From Terrirhizobium terrae (GTDB lineage: Bacteria > Pseudomonadota > Alphaproteobacteria > Rhizobiales > Rhizobiaceae): DNA of 64,000 bases. Position 1 is the stretch's first letter. Every line of letters starts with the position of its first letter. Location of the stretch: contig NZ_CP104992.1 in the NCBI RefSeq assembly GCF_030323265.1, positions 2,765,501 to 2,829,500 of the forward strand, in the 5' to 3' direction. Of this stretch, positions 26,690 through 35,665 are shown piece after piece. The notes under the pieces were generated by a model. That model searched no databases. It had not been told where the DNA came from and saw only the letters and a program-made list of their open reading frames with translations. Made by a program: the position numbers and the translations under genes.

Positions 26690-28233
26690 ATGGCGGAACA
26701 GGCAGCGAAGACTTCCACCAAGAAGGCGAAGCTTTTCAGCAACATCGAGAAGGCCCGCGCGGCTGAGGCTGCGGCAGCTTCCAGTGTCTCTGCGCTGACC
26801 AAGCCGGTGGGTTCGGTGGATGTTGGCGAGGACGGTGGCCGCGGGTCGATCTCCCCCTGTGGGGGAGATGTCCGGCAGGACAGAGGGGGTGTTTCTACAC
26901 ACTCCTCGGATATTGAGTTCGTTGCGCCACCCCCTCTGTCATCTCCGATGACATCTCCCCCGCAAGGGGAGAGTGGCCCGGAGCAGCCTGCCACCGATCC
27001 GTTCCATGGCTTCCAGATCTGCCACGGCCGCGAGTGGGTTCTCAACGGCCGGGACGAGCAGAAGCCGCCGGACGGCGACTGGCGGACGTGGTTGATCATG
27101 GGCGGGCGCGGGTCGGGGAAGACGCGGGCAGGCGCCGAGTGGGTGCATGCGATCGCTTCGGCAGATGTGCGCTCCGATCTTCGGATTGCTCTCGTGGCCG
27201 AGACGCTGGGGGATGCGCGGGAGGTGATGATCGACGGCGTGTCCGGCATCTGCCGGGTTGCCCGGAAGAATTTTCCGGCTTTCGAGATTTCGCGGCGCAG
27301 GCTCATCTGGCCGAATGGCGCGGTAGCGCAGATCTTTTCGTCTGAAGACCCCGAGGCGTTGCGCGGGCCGCAGTTTCACTATGCCTGGTGCGACGAGATC
27401 GGCAAATGGAAGCATGCGGAAGAGACCTTCGACATGCTGCAGTTCGGGCTTCGGCTGGGGCGTGATCCGCGCCAGCTGGTGACGACGACGCCGCGGCCGG
27501 TGCCGGTGCTGAAACGGCTGATCGCCGATCCTTCCACCGCGCTGGTGAAGATTTCGACCGGCGGCAATGCGGGCAATCTGGCGCCGGGCTTCATCGATGC
27601 GCTGCGGCGCCGCTATGGCGGGACGAGGCTCGGGCGGCAGGAACTGGATGGCGAGCTGATCGAGGATCGTGACGACGCGCTGTGGCGCCGCGCCGAAATC
27701 GAGGCCTGTATCATTCGTGAGGTCGCGCCGCTGAGGCGCATCGTCGTGGCGGTCGATCCGCCTGCGGGGATCGGGGCCAGTTCCTGCTGCGGCATCGTCG
27801 TGGCCGGACTGGACGTGTCGGGGCGGGCGGTGGTTCTCGCCGATTGTTCGGTGGAGGGGCGACGCCCGCCGCATGGGCGACGGCGGTGGTGAAGGCCTAT
27901 CGGCGCTTCGAGGCCGACCGGGTGGTGGCCGAAGTCAACCAGGGCGGCGAGATGGTGGCAGCGATGCTGAGAAGCGTCGACGTGGCGCTGCCGCTGACCA
28001 TAGTCAGGGCGACGCGCGGCAAATTCACCCGCGCCGAGCCGGTGGCGGCACTCTACGAGCAGGGGCGTGTTGTCCATGCGGGACATTTTACGGAGCTGGA
28101 AGACCAGATGTGCGATTTCGGCCCCGATGGGCTGTCATCGGGCCGCTCGCCCGACCGGCTGGATGCGCTGGTCTGGGCGCTGACGGCGCTGGTGCTGGAG
28201 GCTCAGGGCGAGCCGCGGGTGAGGGGAATTTGA
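26690..28233 (+). CDS. GTA g2-type large terminase (in-frame RIME insert; frame break near 27856)
   Basis: The packaging motor ATPase/nuclease. The likely start at 26690 (MAEQAAKTSTKKAKLFSN) is followed by an Ala-rich linker, then about 43 residues encoded by RIME copy C, then DWRTWLIMGGRGSGKTRAGAEW with the Walker A loop. Walker B is in HYAWCDEIGKW. The nuclease domain begins at IVVAVDPPAGIG. One added G at 27856-27859 joins LADCSVEG to ATPAAWATAVVKAYRRFEAD, and the final acidic residue is in RLDALVWALTAL. It moves DNA into GTA heads. Confidence 0.85.
26847..26974. repeat. RIME-type composite palindrome, copy C, inside the terminase gene
   Basis: A full element with both inverted halves, read through in frame without a stop (SISPCGGDVRQDRGGVST and PPPLSSPMTSPPQGESG). 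It lies in the poorly conserved linker just before the ATPase domain. Confidence 0.8.
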
Positions 28234-28262
28234 ACCTCCCGAATGCGCGGCCCAATTGCGGC

Positions 28263-28460
28263 TCAGCGCTGGTTCGGCTGGCGGGAATTGTTGTCCTGCA
28301 TCTGCTTCCATTCGGATTCCAGACGCTCGGCGACATGCTGTGGGATCGGCTTGGAGGGGCTGCCTGGGCTGGCTGCTGCATCGTCATGATCTCCTGTTTT
28401 ATTGCGCCGCACCATCATGGAGGCGCCGACATGAACGTCGGATGATGAGATTGGTTCCAC
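28263..28460 (-). CDS. Possible small minus-strand protein in the GTA cluster
   Basis: A GTG-initiated ORF of 65 residues; a shorter form starts at an inner ATG (MMVRRNKTGDHDDAAASPG). The C-terminus is charged and helical (KPIPQHVAERLESEWKQMQD). There is no strong ribosome binding site and no recognised family. Codon use suits the minus frame better than the plus frame. Low confidence. Confidence 0.3.
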   Translation of the reverse strand: MEPISSSDVHVGASMMVRRNKTGDHDDAAASPGSPSKPIPQHVAERLESEWKQMQDNNSRQPNQR

Positions 28461-28647
28461 AACCCGGATGAAAAGTAAATCTACGCCTAAGGCGTTAAAA
28501 CGATTTAGTTTTTCTAAACCGATTGAATGTTGTGAGGTTGTCGGAATTTTTCTCAGAATACAATCTATGATTGATTTAGATTTGTTCAGTGTCGCGCATA
28601 GATAGTTTATTTATTCGGTCATACAATTTCGTCCGACTGGGGAACAC
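28461..28647. other. AT-rich stretch before the lysin gene
   Basis: About 185 bases far less GC-rich than the cluster, with a hairpin around CGATTTAGTTTTTCTAAACCG-like sequence near 28500-28520. It probably carries the promoter of the GH19 gene. The composition suggests that the lysin gene came in separately. Confidence 0.45.
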
Positions 28648-29265
28648 ATGACCATCAACCGAAAATTTTTCTTCGAAACGGCACGGATGAGGCTTTTTGC
28701 TGGAAGTCTGAAGACCGGCCAAGTCGATGGAATGGGGCAGATACTCGACCTTTGGGAGACAACCCGTGCCGGTCAGGACGACCGTTGGCTCGCCTATATG
28801 CTGGCGACGGCCTATCACGAGACCGCAAGGACGATGCAACCGGTTCGCGAAACGCTCCGTACGACGGATGAGGATGCGATCAGGGTGCTGGAAAATGCCT
28901 GGGCTCGTGGACAACTGCCCTGGGTGAGCAATCCCTATTGGCGCCGGGACGAAAACGGCAAGACCTGGCTTGGCCGCGGGCTGGTGCAACTGACCCATTT
29001 CGACAATTATAAGGAAATGAGCGACGTACTCGGCATCGACCTGGTGACCGACCCGTCGGTGGCCATGAACATGGAGGTCGCGTTGCAGATCATGTTCGTC
29101 GGCATGGAGAGAGGATCTTTCACCAAGGCCCATCTCGCCCAATTCTTCAATGGGCCGAAGGAGGACTGGGTAAACGCACGGCGGATCATCAACAAGCTCG
29201 ACAAGGCGTTGCAGATCGCCGACTACGGCCGCGCCTTCTACAGCTGCATCAGCTATACGACCTGA
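28648..29265 (+). CDS. GH19-family lysin (chitinase-like lysozyme)
   Basis: A 205-residue protein with the GH19 fold used by phage endolysins. The general acid is in ATAYHETARTM near residue 57 and the substrate-binding stretch in WLGRGLVQLTHFDNY near 115. It should hydrolyse peptidoglycan glycan chains. No signal peptide is seen, so release would need a holin. It lies between the terminase and portal genes, where RcGTA has no lysis gene, in an AT-richer pocket. With the holin-like protein at 45736 it could provide lysis for the cluster (inference). Confidence 0.75.
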   Translation: MTINRKFFFETARMRLFAGSLKTGQVDGMGQILDLWETTRAGQDDRWLAYMLATAYHETARTMQPVRETLRTTDEDAIRVLENAWARGQLPWVSNPYWRRDENGKTWLGRGLVQLTHFDNYKEMSDVLGIDLVTDPSVAMNMEVALQIMFVGMERGSFTKAHLAQFFNGPKEDWVNARRIINKLDKALQIADYGRAFYSCISYTT

Positions 29266-29411
29266 TATGTGCCGACATTCGCAGAAACGGAACGGCGGCA
29301 AAATATCCGCTGTGAAGCTGCCGACCTGCGGAGTGTGAAGCAGATGCATTGAAGCGCGCTGATCCGCATGATAGCAGGCCCGGGTTTGAACGTGCCTGCT
29401 GCGGAGTTTCG

Positions 29412-29720
29412 ATGATACGCCATATCGTGTTTTTCACGGCGACGCCTGACAATGTCGACGAGGTGCGGGCGGGGCTTTCGCTTCTGACCGAAAATCCGCA
29501 TGCCTCGGTGCTGGAAATCGGCACCAATGTGAAGACCGACCAGCTGGGCACCGATATCGACCTCGTCGTCTATGGCGAATTCGAGAATGAAGCGGCGCTT
29601 GCCGCCTACAAGGCGCATCCGACCTACCAGCAGTCGATCGACGCCGTGCGCCCGATCCGCGAGGTTCGGATCGCCGCCGATTATGACAGTGATAAGGCTG
29701 TGAAGACGCCGTTGCGCTGA
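29412..29720 (+). CDS. Dabb-family (stress-responsive A/B barrel) protein
   Basis: About 102 residues starting MIRHIVFFTATPDNVDEVRA, with EFENEAALAAYKAHPTYQQ near residue 65. The ferredoxin-like alpha/beta barrel forms dimers. Family members are small stress proteins or decarboxylase-like enzymes; the specific role is unknown. Not a GTA structural gene: it is a passenger between the terminase and portal genes. The start at 29412 follows the upstream ORF's less plausible leader. Confidence 0.75.
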   Translation: MIRHIVFFTATPDNVDEVRAGLSLLTENPHASVLEIGTNVKTDQLGTDIDLVVYGEFENEAALAAYKAHPTYQQSIDAVRPIREVRIAADYDSDKAVKTPLR

Positions 29721-29864
29721 GCGGGTTCGGCCTGACATGGGTGAGGGCCGGGCCGGAGCTGGCGGGACCGAAATAGGCCGGCTTTAATAGATTGGCCCTG
29801 AATGGACGGGCCTGATCCTCAGGACGTCAGCGGGCTTTCGCCCAAGCACAAGGATCCTTTCGAG

Positions 29865-31065
29865 ATGAGATCTCCCTTTCGCCTGCCGTGGTCGTCCACG
29901 GGGAACGCAAAGCCGTGTCTGCTGCAGAGGCGGGCGAGACGAAGATGGCTTCGGGTGTGGCGGGAGGCGTGGCATCGGCTTTCGCCGTGCTTTCCGGGGA
30001 GGGGCGGCGCATTGGTCGGGACGGTCCTATGGGGCATTGGCGCGGACAGGGTTCATGCGCAACCCGGTGGCGCATAGGGCCATGCGGATGATTGCAGAGG
30101 CTGCGGCGGCGGTGCCGTGGCTGGCCTATGAGGGGGCGGCCGAAGTGGCGGATCATGCGGCGCTCTCGCTTCTTTCGCGGCCGAACGGGCGGCAGGGCGG
30201 GCCGGATTTCTTCGAGGCGCTCTATGGGCATCTGCTTTTGTCCGGCAATGCCTATGTCGAGCCGCTTTCGATCGGCGGGGTGCTGCGCGAACTGCATCTC
30301 CTGCGGCCGGACCGCGTAAGCGTCGTCGAGGGGCGTGACGGCTGGGTGGCGGGGTATGATTACCGAGCCGGGGGCAGTACGCGACGGCTGCCGGTGGAGC
30401 ATGAGGACGGGCGACCGGCGCTCTTGCATCTGAAACTGTTTCATCCGCTCGACGACCATTCCGGCTTTTCGCCGCTCTCGGCGGCGGGGGCAGCACTCGA
30501 TCTTTCCAATGCGGCGGCGGGTTGGAACAAGGCGCTGCTCGACAATTCGGCGCGGCCCTCCGGCGCGCTCGTCTACCAGCCGAAGGATGGCGGCAATCTT
30601 TCCGCCGACCAGTATCAGCGGCTGAAGGACGAACTGGAGGCCGGTTATTCCGGCGCCGTCAACGCCGGGCGGCCGCTGCTGCTCGAAGGCGGGCTCGACT
30701 GGAAGGCGATGGGGCTCTCGCCCAAGGACATGGATTTCATCGAGGCGAAGAACGGTGCGGCGCGGGATATCGCGCTCGCACTCGGCGTGCCGCCGATGCT
30801 GGTCGGCATTCCCGGCGACAATACCTATGCCAATTACCAGGAGGCCAATCGTGCCTTCTACCGGCTGACTGTGCTGCCGCTGATCGCGCGGACCGCGGCG
30901 AGCTTTTCCGCCTGGCTGTCGGATGCCTATGGCGAGGCGCTGCGGCTGGAGCCGGATCTCGACCGGATCGCGGGGCTGGCCGGCGAGCGCGAGGCGCTGT
31001 GGGCGCGGGTCGGGGCCGCGGGGTTCCTGACCGATGAGGAGAAGCGTGAGGCGGTGGGGTATTGA
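29865..31065 (+). CDS. GTA g3-type portal protein (two frame breaks)
   Basis: The dodecameric portal through which DNA enters the head. The likely start is 29865 (MRSPFRLPWSSTG). Adding one base at 29900-29903 and another near 30001-30008 restores the expected leader, which runs into SGRSYGALARTGFMRNPVAH. Conserved features follow: MRMIAEAAAAVPWLAYEG, HLLLSGNAYVEPL, KLFHPLDDHSGFSPLSAA and the LGVPPMLVGIPGDNTYANYQ stretch near residue 310. Total near 400 residues, as in HK97-type GTA portals. Confidence 0.87.
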
Positions 31066-31117
31066 GGATGTGGCAGTGGGCGCAAGTTCCGGATTGCCTG
31101 TGATCGTGCGCGGGAGT

Positions 31118-31144
31118 AATTTGTAATACGTCGTATTACAAATT
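31118..31144. promoter_or_regulatory. Operator of the toxin-antitoxin pair
   Basis: A perfect 13-bp inverted repeat (AATTTGTAATACG at 31118-31130, CGTATTACAAATT at 31132-31144) around a single T, ending 11 bases before the antitoxin ATG. It is what a ribbon-helix-helix repressor would bind. AT-rich, unlike its surroundings. Confidence 0.75.
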
Positions 31145-31155
31145 GGAGATCTGCC

Positions 31156-31434
31156 ATGGCCGAGAAGAAGGGGTCTGAAAAGCCCGCGTTGTCCGATCCG
31201 ATCACGCTGCGGGTGCCGCAGGATATTCTCGACGATATCGAAAAGATCGCCGAAACGGCCGATCGCAGCCGCAGCTGGGTGATCGTCCGGGCGTTGAAAT
31301 ATTATCTCATGGCCGAGGGCAATGACATCCTGCAGATCCGCCTGGGCGAAGAGCAGATTGCCAATGGCGAGACGGTCGATGCCGAGGAGTTCTTCGCCGA
31401 ATTGCTTGGCGAGACGAAGAGCGATGCTGCCTGA
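31156..31434 (+). CDS. Ribbon-helix-helix antitoxin
   Basis: A 92-residue protein. The ITLRVPQDILDDIEKIAE strand-helix and the following DRSRSWVIVRALKYYL give a CopG/ParD-type DNA-binding domain; the acidic C-terminus (VDAEEFFAELLG) should bind the toxin. The stop overlaps the toxin start by one base (ATGA-like TGATG arrangement), the usual tight coupling. It should repress the pair through the palindrome at 31118. It sits between the portal and protease genes as an insertion. Confidence 0.85.
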   Translation: MAEKKGSEKPALSDPITLRVPQDILDDIEKIAETADRSRSWVIVRALKYYLMAEGNDILQIRLGEEQIANGETVDAEEFFAELLGETKSDAA

Positions 31435-31736
31435 TGCGCGTCAGGCTCTCGAAGAATGCCGGGCTCTTCCTGAAGAGCGAGCGGGACTATCTTGAGCATT
31501 TCAATCCGCGTGCCGCAGAAGCCGTGTTGCGGCAATTGCGGGCGGCACTTCGGCTGCTGAAGGATTATCCGCAGGCGGGCAGTCCGCATGCGGCGCTGGA
31601 TGGCCGGCGGCGCTTTGTTTCAGGCGACTATGTGATCGACTACAGGATCCGAGGCTCGATGCTGGAGGTCTCGCATATCCGCCACGGACGGCAATTGCCG
31701 CCCGATCCTGACGACGACAAGGATATCGGCGAATAG
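31434..31736 (+). CDS. RelE/ParE-family toxin
   Basis: A 100-residue basic protein starting MRVRLSKNAGLFLKSERDYL, with the RelE/ParE fold: an N-terminal helical hairpin (FNPRAAEAVLRQLRAALRLL) and the C-terminal strands VSGDYVIDYRIRGSMLEVS and IRHGRQ. ParE-type members inhibit gyrase and RelE-type members cleave ribosome-bound mRNA; the RHGRQ ending is more typical of ParE-like proteins. Neutralised by the upstream antitoxin. Confidence 0.83.
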   Translation: MRVRLSKNAGLFLKSERDYLEHFNPRAAEAVLRQLRAALRLLKDYPQAGSPHAALDGRRRFVSGDYVIDYRIRGSMLEVSHIRHGRQLPPDPDDDKDIGE

Positions 31737-31965
31737 AGCGAGGGCGACCTCACTCAACTTCTGAACGGCCGGATTCAACTTGCGAAGGTTTGCGGCCAAG
31801 CGATTCAGGCGATTGACGATTATCAAGCGGGGCGCGGGCGCCAAGCGGCACCGTTGCGCGGTCCTTGCGCGGCCTGAAAAAGGTGTGCGCCGGAGGGGCG
31901 TGGGCTGCTCGTGGGGCAGCGTCTGGCCTCCAACTTTACCGACAATAACCCGGGAGGGATTAACA

Positions 31966-32292
31966 ATGGCTGACCTTGGACAGGATCCGGGGGCGCTTCT
32001 CGGCGTCTGGGCGGCGAAGACGGCTGGCGCCTGTGCGGGTGCCGGGGTTTCGCTGATCTATCTTCTGCCGAAGAGCAGGCGCGAGGCGGCGAGCCGGTTT
32101 GCGACGGGCCTGACCTGCGGGCTGATCTTCGGCGGGCCGACGGGGCTGTGGCTGGTGGAGCGGCTCGGGATCGGCGGCTCGCTGTCGGGACCGGAGACGA
32201 TGCTTGCCGGTTCCGCTGCGGCGAGCCTGTGTGCCTGGTGGGTGCTGGGCGCGTTGTCGCGGGTGGCTGATCGGTATGGTGGGCGGCGCTGA
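31966..32292 (+). CDS. DUF6107-type membrane protein at the GTA g3.5 position
   Basis: A 108-residue protein with about three membrane helices (AAKTAGACAGAGVSLIYLLP; FATGLTCGLIFGGPTGLWL; MLAGSAAASLCAWWVLGAL). GGGAGG lies just upstream of the ATG at 31966. It occupies the place between portal and protease held by g3.5 in RcGTA. I recall the DUF6107 family in rhizobial GTA clusters. Role unknown; it may concern assembly at the membrane or release. Confidence 0.6.
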   Translation: MADLGQDPGALLGVWAAKTAGACAGAGVSLIYLLPKSRREAASRFATGLTCGLIFGGPTGLWLVERLGIGGSLSGPETMLAGSAAASLCAWWVLGALSRVADRYGGRR

Positions 32293-32299
32293 GAACACG

Positions 32300-32593
32300 T
32301 CAGACGTGGCTCACAGCTTTCAGGCTGCCGCCGCGGCCGTGATAAGTTTCAGCGGTCAGCAGATAGCGCTGGCCGCATCGCACACATTGGAAGGCATTCT
32401 GGATGAGATCCTCCCAAGGGCCATGGATTTCCAGCGTCGAGAAATCCGCACCGGCATGGATGCTATGGACGGGTAAAACAGCAAGGCGGTTGTCGGCGAC
32501 GGCGGCCTGCAGGGACAGGATGGCCGCCGTGAGGTCCGCCGGCACGCGGATCGGGCGGGGTTCGTGGAATTCCTCGCAGTTGCTGCAGGTCAT
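32300..32593 (-). CDS. Zinc-ribbon-like small protein, minus strand
   Basis: About 97 residues starting MTCSNCEEFHEPRPIRVPAD. Cysteine pairs CSNC near residue 3 and CVRC near 75 could bind one zinc, and the middle is helical. GAGGAAC precedes the ATG by seven bases. It is downstream of the membrane protein gene at 32830 in the same direction and forms a small operon inserted against the GTA cluster. No family recognised. Confidence 0.5.
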   Translation of the reverse strand: MTCSNCEEFHEPRPIRVPADLTAAILSLQAAVADNRLAVLPVHSIHAGADFSTLEIHGPWEDLIQNAFQCVRCGQRYLLTAETYHGRGGSLKAVSHV

Positions 32594-32629
32594 CGAGTTC
32601 CTCAATCGCGCGCTGAACACTGAGCAGCG

Positions 32630-32830
32630 TCAGCAATGACCATCGCCGCCACCCGAGGAATCGCTGCCGACATAGACGGTGGTGCCTTCGGATGTGTCGG
32701 AGCGGTCGAGCGGATCTGCCATTATCGGTTTCTTAAAGAGGCTGGGCGGGTAGAGGGCGAGATGGACAGCGCCGGCGATGACGGCCGATCCGGACAAGAG
32801 GCCGAGTGCGACCAGAAACAGTGTCTGCAT
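32630..32830 (-). CDS. Small single-helix membrane protein, minus strand
   Basis: A 66-residue protein: membrane helix MQTLFLVALGLLSGSAVIAG and then a soluble tail ending in GSDSSGGGDGHC. GGAGG lies six bases before the ATG, one of the best ribosome binding sites in this stretch, which supports expression against the GTA direction. With the zinc-ribbon-like gene it forms a two-gene unit between g3.5 and the protease. Confidence 0.55.
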   Translation of the reverse strand: MQTLFLVALGLLSGSAVIAGAVHLALYPPSLFKKPIMADPLDRSDTSEGTTVYVGSDSSGGGDGHC

Positions 32831-32954
32831 GGCGTCCTCCATCAAAGCCATGTCAAAGGGCGTCGACGGGCAGGATAGCCTGTCCGGCGCGGGTGCTCAA
32901 TGCCCGGCCTGCCGGGTGACGGGCCGACGATCTCATAAAATTCAGGAGACTATC

Positions 32955-33571
32955 ATGCACGCTTCCCGCGGGCCTCGCGCCCCCATGCGCTCCGGCGAGC
33001 GCTTCGCCGCGCGCCCCACCGCGCGAAAATTCGCCAATCTGGAACTGGCCGGCATTACCGGGGATGGGGTGTTTTCCGGTTATGCCAGCGTCTTCGGCGA
33101 GGTCGATCTGGGCAAGGACCGGATCGAGCGGGGGCGTTTTTGAACTCGCTCGTTGCCCGCGGCGCGCCGGGGGTGCGGATGCTCTATCAGCATGATCCGA
33201 ACGAGCCGATCGGCGCGTGGAAAACGATCCGCGAGGATGCGCGGGGGCTTTATGTCGAGGGTGTTCTGGCGCCCGATGTCGGGCGGTCCCGGGAAGTGTT
33301 TTCGCTGATGAAGTCCGGTGCGCTCGACGGTCTGTCGATCGGGTTTCGCACCGTCAAGGCGCGCACCGATGCCAAGACCGGGGTGCGGCGCATCCTCGAA
33401 GCGGATCTTTGGGAAATTTCCGTCGTGACCTTTCCGATGCTGCCATCGGCAAGGGTCTCCGACGTCAAGCATGCGCGGTTTTTTCGCGACCGGGAAACCG
33501 AGCTCGTCCGCCAGATGAAGCGGGCGGCGAAGATGATGATGACCTCAAGCTTCAAGGGAAGATCGATATGA
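32955..33571 (+). CDS. GTA g4-type prohead protease (frame break near 33130)
   Basis: HK97-type S78 serine protease that trims the capsid protein during head maturation. Start at 32955 (MHASRGPRAPMRSGERFAAR). One added G in the run 33130-33134 joins GKDRIERGAF to LNSLVARGAPGVRMLYQHDP. The catalytic histidine is in LYQHDPNEPIGAW near residue 80 and the serine in LDGLSIGFRTV near 125. About 205 residues. The stop overlaps the capsid ATG, so the two are coupled. Confidence 0.85.
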
Positions 33572-34839
33572 CGGAGCAGGTGATGCAGGCAATGAAAGTG
33601 GCGCCGGAAGTGAAGGCCGTGCCGGAGACGATGACGGCGGCCTTCGACGAATTCATGGAGGCCTTCGAGGCCTTCAAGGATGTCAATGACCGCAGGCTCG
33701 GTGAGATCGAGCAGAAGCTGACCTCCGACGTCGTGACCCGCGACAAGATGGACCGCATCAACCGGGCAATGGACGACCAGAAGAAGGTGCTGGACCAGCT
33801 GGTGCTGAAGAAGGCGCGGCCGCAGCTCGGATCGGTTCGCGGTGGTACGGATCTTTCGCCCGAAGCGATGGAGCACAAGGCGGCTTTCGATGCCTATGTC
33901 CGCCGTGGCGACGAGGCGGGATTGCGCGAGCTGGAAGCCAAGGCCATGTCGGCCGGCAGTGGGGCGGATGGCGGCTATCTGGTGCCGGACGAGACCGATA
34001 CCGAGATCGGCCGGCGCGTGTCGGTCGTCTCGCCGATGCGAGCGCTTTCGACGGTGCGGACCGTTTCGACGGCCGTGCTGAAGAAACCGTTCGCCACGAC
34101 GGGACTTGCGACCGGCTGGGTGGCGGAGACGGCGGCACGGCCGCAGACCAATACGCCGCAGCTTGCCGAACTCTCCTTCCCGACCATGGAACTCTATGCC
34201 ATGCCGGCGGCGACCCAGGCGCTGCTGGACGATGCGGCGGTCGATATCGAGGCCTGGATTGCCGGTGAGGTGGATATCGTCTTTGCCGAACAGGAGGGCG
34301 ACGCCTTCATTCGCGGCGACGGCATCAACAAGCCGAAGGGTTTTCTGTCTTACGCCGCGGTGGCCGACGAGGACTGGAGCTGGGGTAATCTCGGTTATGT
34401 TGCGACCGGTTCTGCCGGCGCCTGGAAAACCACCGGTCCCTCCGACACGCTGGTCGACGTGATCTACGCGCTGAAGGCGGGGCACCGGCAGAACGGCACC
34501 TTCATGATGAACCGCAAGGTGCAGGCCGATATCCGCAAGTTCAAGGATGCCGACGGCAACTATCTGTGGCGCCCGCCGGCAAGTGCCGGACAGGCGGCAT
34601 CGCTTATGGGTTTTCCGATCGCCGAGGCGGAGGAAATGCCGGATGTGGCGGAGGGTTCGCTGTCGATCGCCTTCGGGGATTTCCGCTCGGGCTATCTGGT
34701 CGTCGACCGGGCGGGCGTGCGTATTCTGCGTGATCCGTATTCGGCCAAGCCGTATGTGCTCTTCTACACGACCAAGCGCGTCGGCGGCGGGGTGCAGAAT
34801 TTCGAGGCGATCAAGCTGGTGAAGTTTGCTGCTGGTTAA
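33568..34839 (+). CDS. GTA g5-type major capsid protein (HK97 fold)
   Basis: A 423-residue protein. Residues 1-110 form a helical delta-like domain (KVAPEVKAVPETMTAAFDEF; DKMDRINRAMDDQKKVLDQL) removed by the protease. The HK97 shell domain follows, starting near SAGSGADGGYLVPDETDTEI, with VVSPMRALSTVRTVST and the late FGDFRSGYLVVDRAGVRILR. Frame intact. It makes the small GTA head. A RIME element follows before the adaptor genes. Confidence 0.9.
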   Translation: MTEQVMQAMKVAPEVKAVPETMTAAFDEFMEAFEAFKDVNDRRLGEIEQKLTSDVVTRDKMDRINRAMDDQKKVLDQLVLKKARPQLGSVRGGTDLSPEAMEHKAAFDAYVRRGDEAGLRELEAKAMSAGSGADGGYLVPDETDTEIGRRVSVVSPMRALSTVRTVSTAVLKKPFATTGLATGWVAETAARPQTNTPQLAELSFPTMELYAMPAATQALLDDAAVDIEAWIAGEVDIVFAEQEGDAFIRGDGINKPKGFLSYAAVADEDWSWGNLGYVATGSAGAWKTTGPSDTLVDVIYALKAGHRQNGTFMMNRKVQADIRKFKDADGNYLWRPPASAGQAASLMGFPIAEAEEMPDVAEGSLSIAFGDFRSGYLVVDRAGVRILRDPYSAKPYVLFYTTKRVGGGVQNFEAIKLVKFAAG

Positions 34840-34872
34840 GAGGTAGCGAGCCCGTCAGGAACGGAGTGTGGG

Positions 34873-35045
34873 ATACCCCCTCTGCCCTGCCGGGCATCTC
34901 CCCCACAAGGAGGGAGATCACATGTGACCCGACCTTCGTGTCACGCCAGCATCTCATCCACGGCTTGGTTAGCTGGCCGGCGAGGCGGCGCCCCTTTCCA
35001 ATCTCCCCCTCGTGGGGGAGATGCCCGGCAGGGCAGAGGGGGCGC
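34873..35045. repeat. RIME-type composite palindrome, copy D
   Basis: Inverted halves at 34875-34918 and 35001-35042 around a private spacer, between the capsid gene and the next adaptor gene. It fills most of this 256-base gap. Confidence 0.75.
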
Positions 35046-35095
35046 TGCGGGATCGACGCCGCGATCGAGTTAAAAATACGTCTCCGAGGATCCTC

Positions 35096-35665
35096 ATGAC
35101 CTATGCCCTGATTACTCCGCCTGTCGCGGAGCCGTTGACGCTTGCCGAGGTGAAGGCGCATCTGCGTCTGGATGGCGGCGAGGAAGATGCCCTGCTGGTC
35201 TCGCTGATCAAGACTGCCCGGCAGTTTCTCGAACGCGAGACGGGACTGTGCCTGATCGCGCAGGGCTGGCGGCTTTATCTCGATCGCTGGCCGAGGGACG
35301 GTGTCATCCGCATCCTGAAGTCGCCGGTGCAAGCGGTTCAATCCGTTACGGTTTACAGTTTCGATGGCGCACCGCTTCAGGTGTCGCTTGAAGGCCATCT
35401 GCTCGACGGGGTGGGGCGGCCTGCACGGCTTTGGCTTGCGAATGCGCCCGTCACGGGGCGGACGGTGAATGGTATCGAGATCGACTTTGCAGCCGGTTAT
35501 GGCGAGGCGGGGACGGATGTTCCCGACACCTTGAAGCGGGCGATGCTGATCCATGTCGGTCACATGTTCGCCTTTCGCGGCGCGATTTCGCCCGACCAGC
35601 AGCCGGCCGGCATTCCTGACGGCTACGAGCGTCTGATCGCGTCCTTCCGCATGCGGAGGCTCTGA
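35096..35665 (+). CDS. GTA g6-type head-tail connector (gp6-like)
   Basis: A 189-residue protein starting MTYALITPPVAEPLTLAEVK and continuing HLRLDGGEEDALLVSLIKTA, the gp6-like connector domain of the phage head completion family, with GIEIDFAAGYGEAGTDVPDT as the second conserved block. It binds beneath the portal to close the head. Start at 35096. The stop overlaps the next start. Confidence 0.82.
   Translation: MTYALITPPVAEPLTLAEVKAHLRLDGGEEDALLVSLIKTARQFLERETGLCLIAQGWRLYLDRWPRDGVIRILKSPVQAVQSVTVYSFDGAPLQVSLEGHLLDGVGRPARLWLANAPVTGRTVNGIEIDFAAGYGEAGTDVPDTLKRAMLIHVGHMFAFRGAISPDQQPAGIPDGYERLIASFRMRRL

Noticed and set aside
33120..33145. Recoded stop or programmed frameshift in the prohead protease
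   Set aside because: The break looks like the other simple G-run losses and there is no slippery sequence with a downstream structure.
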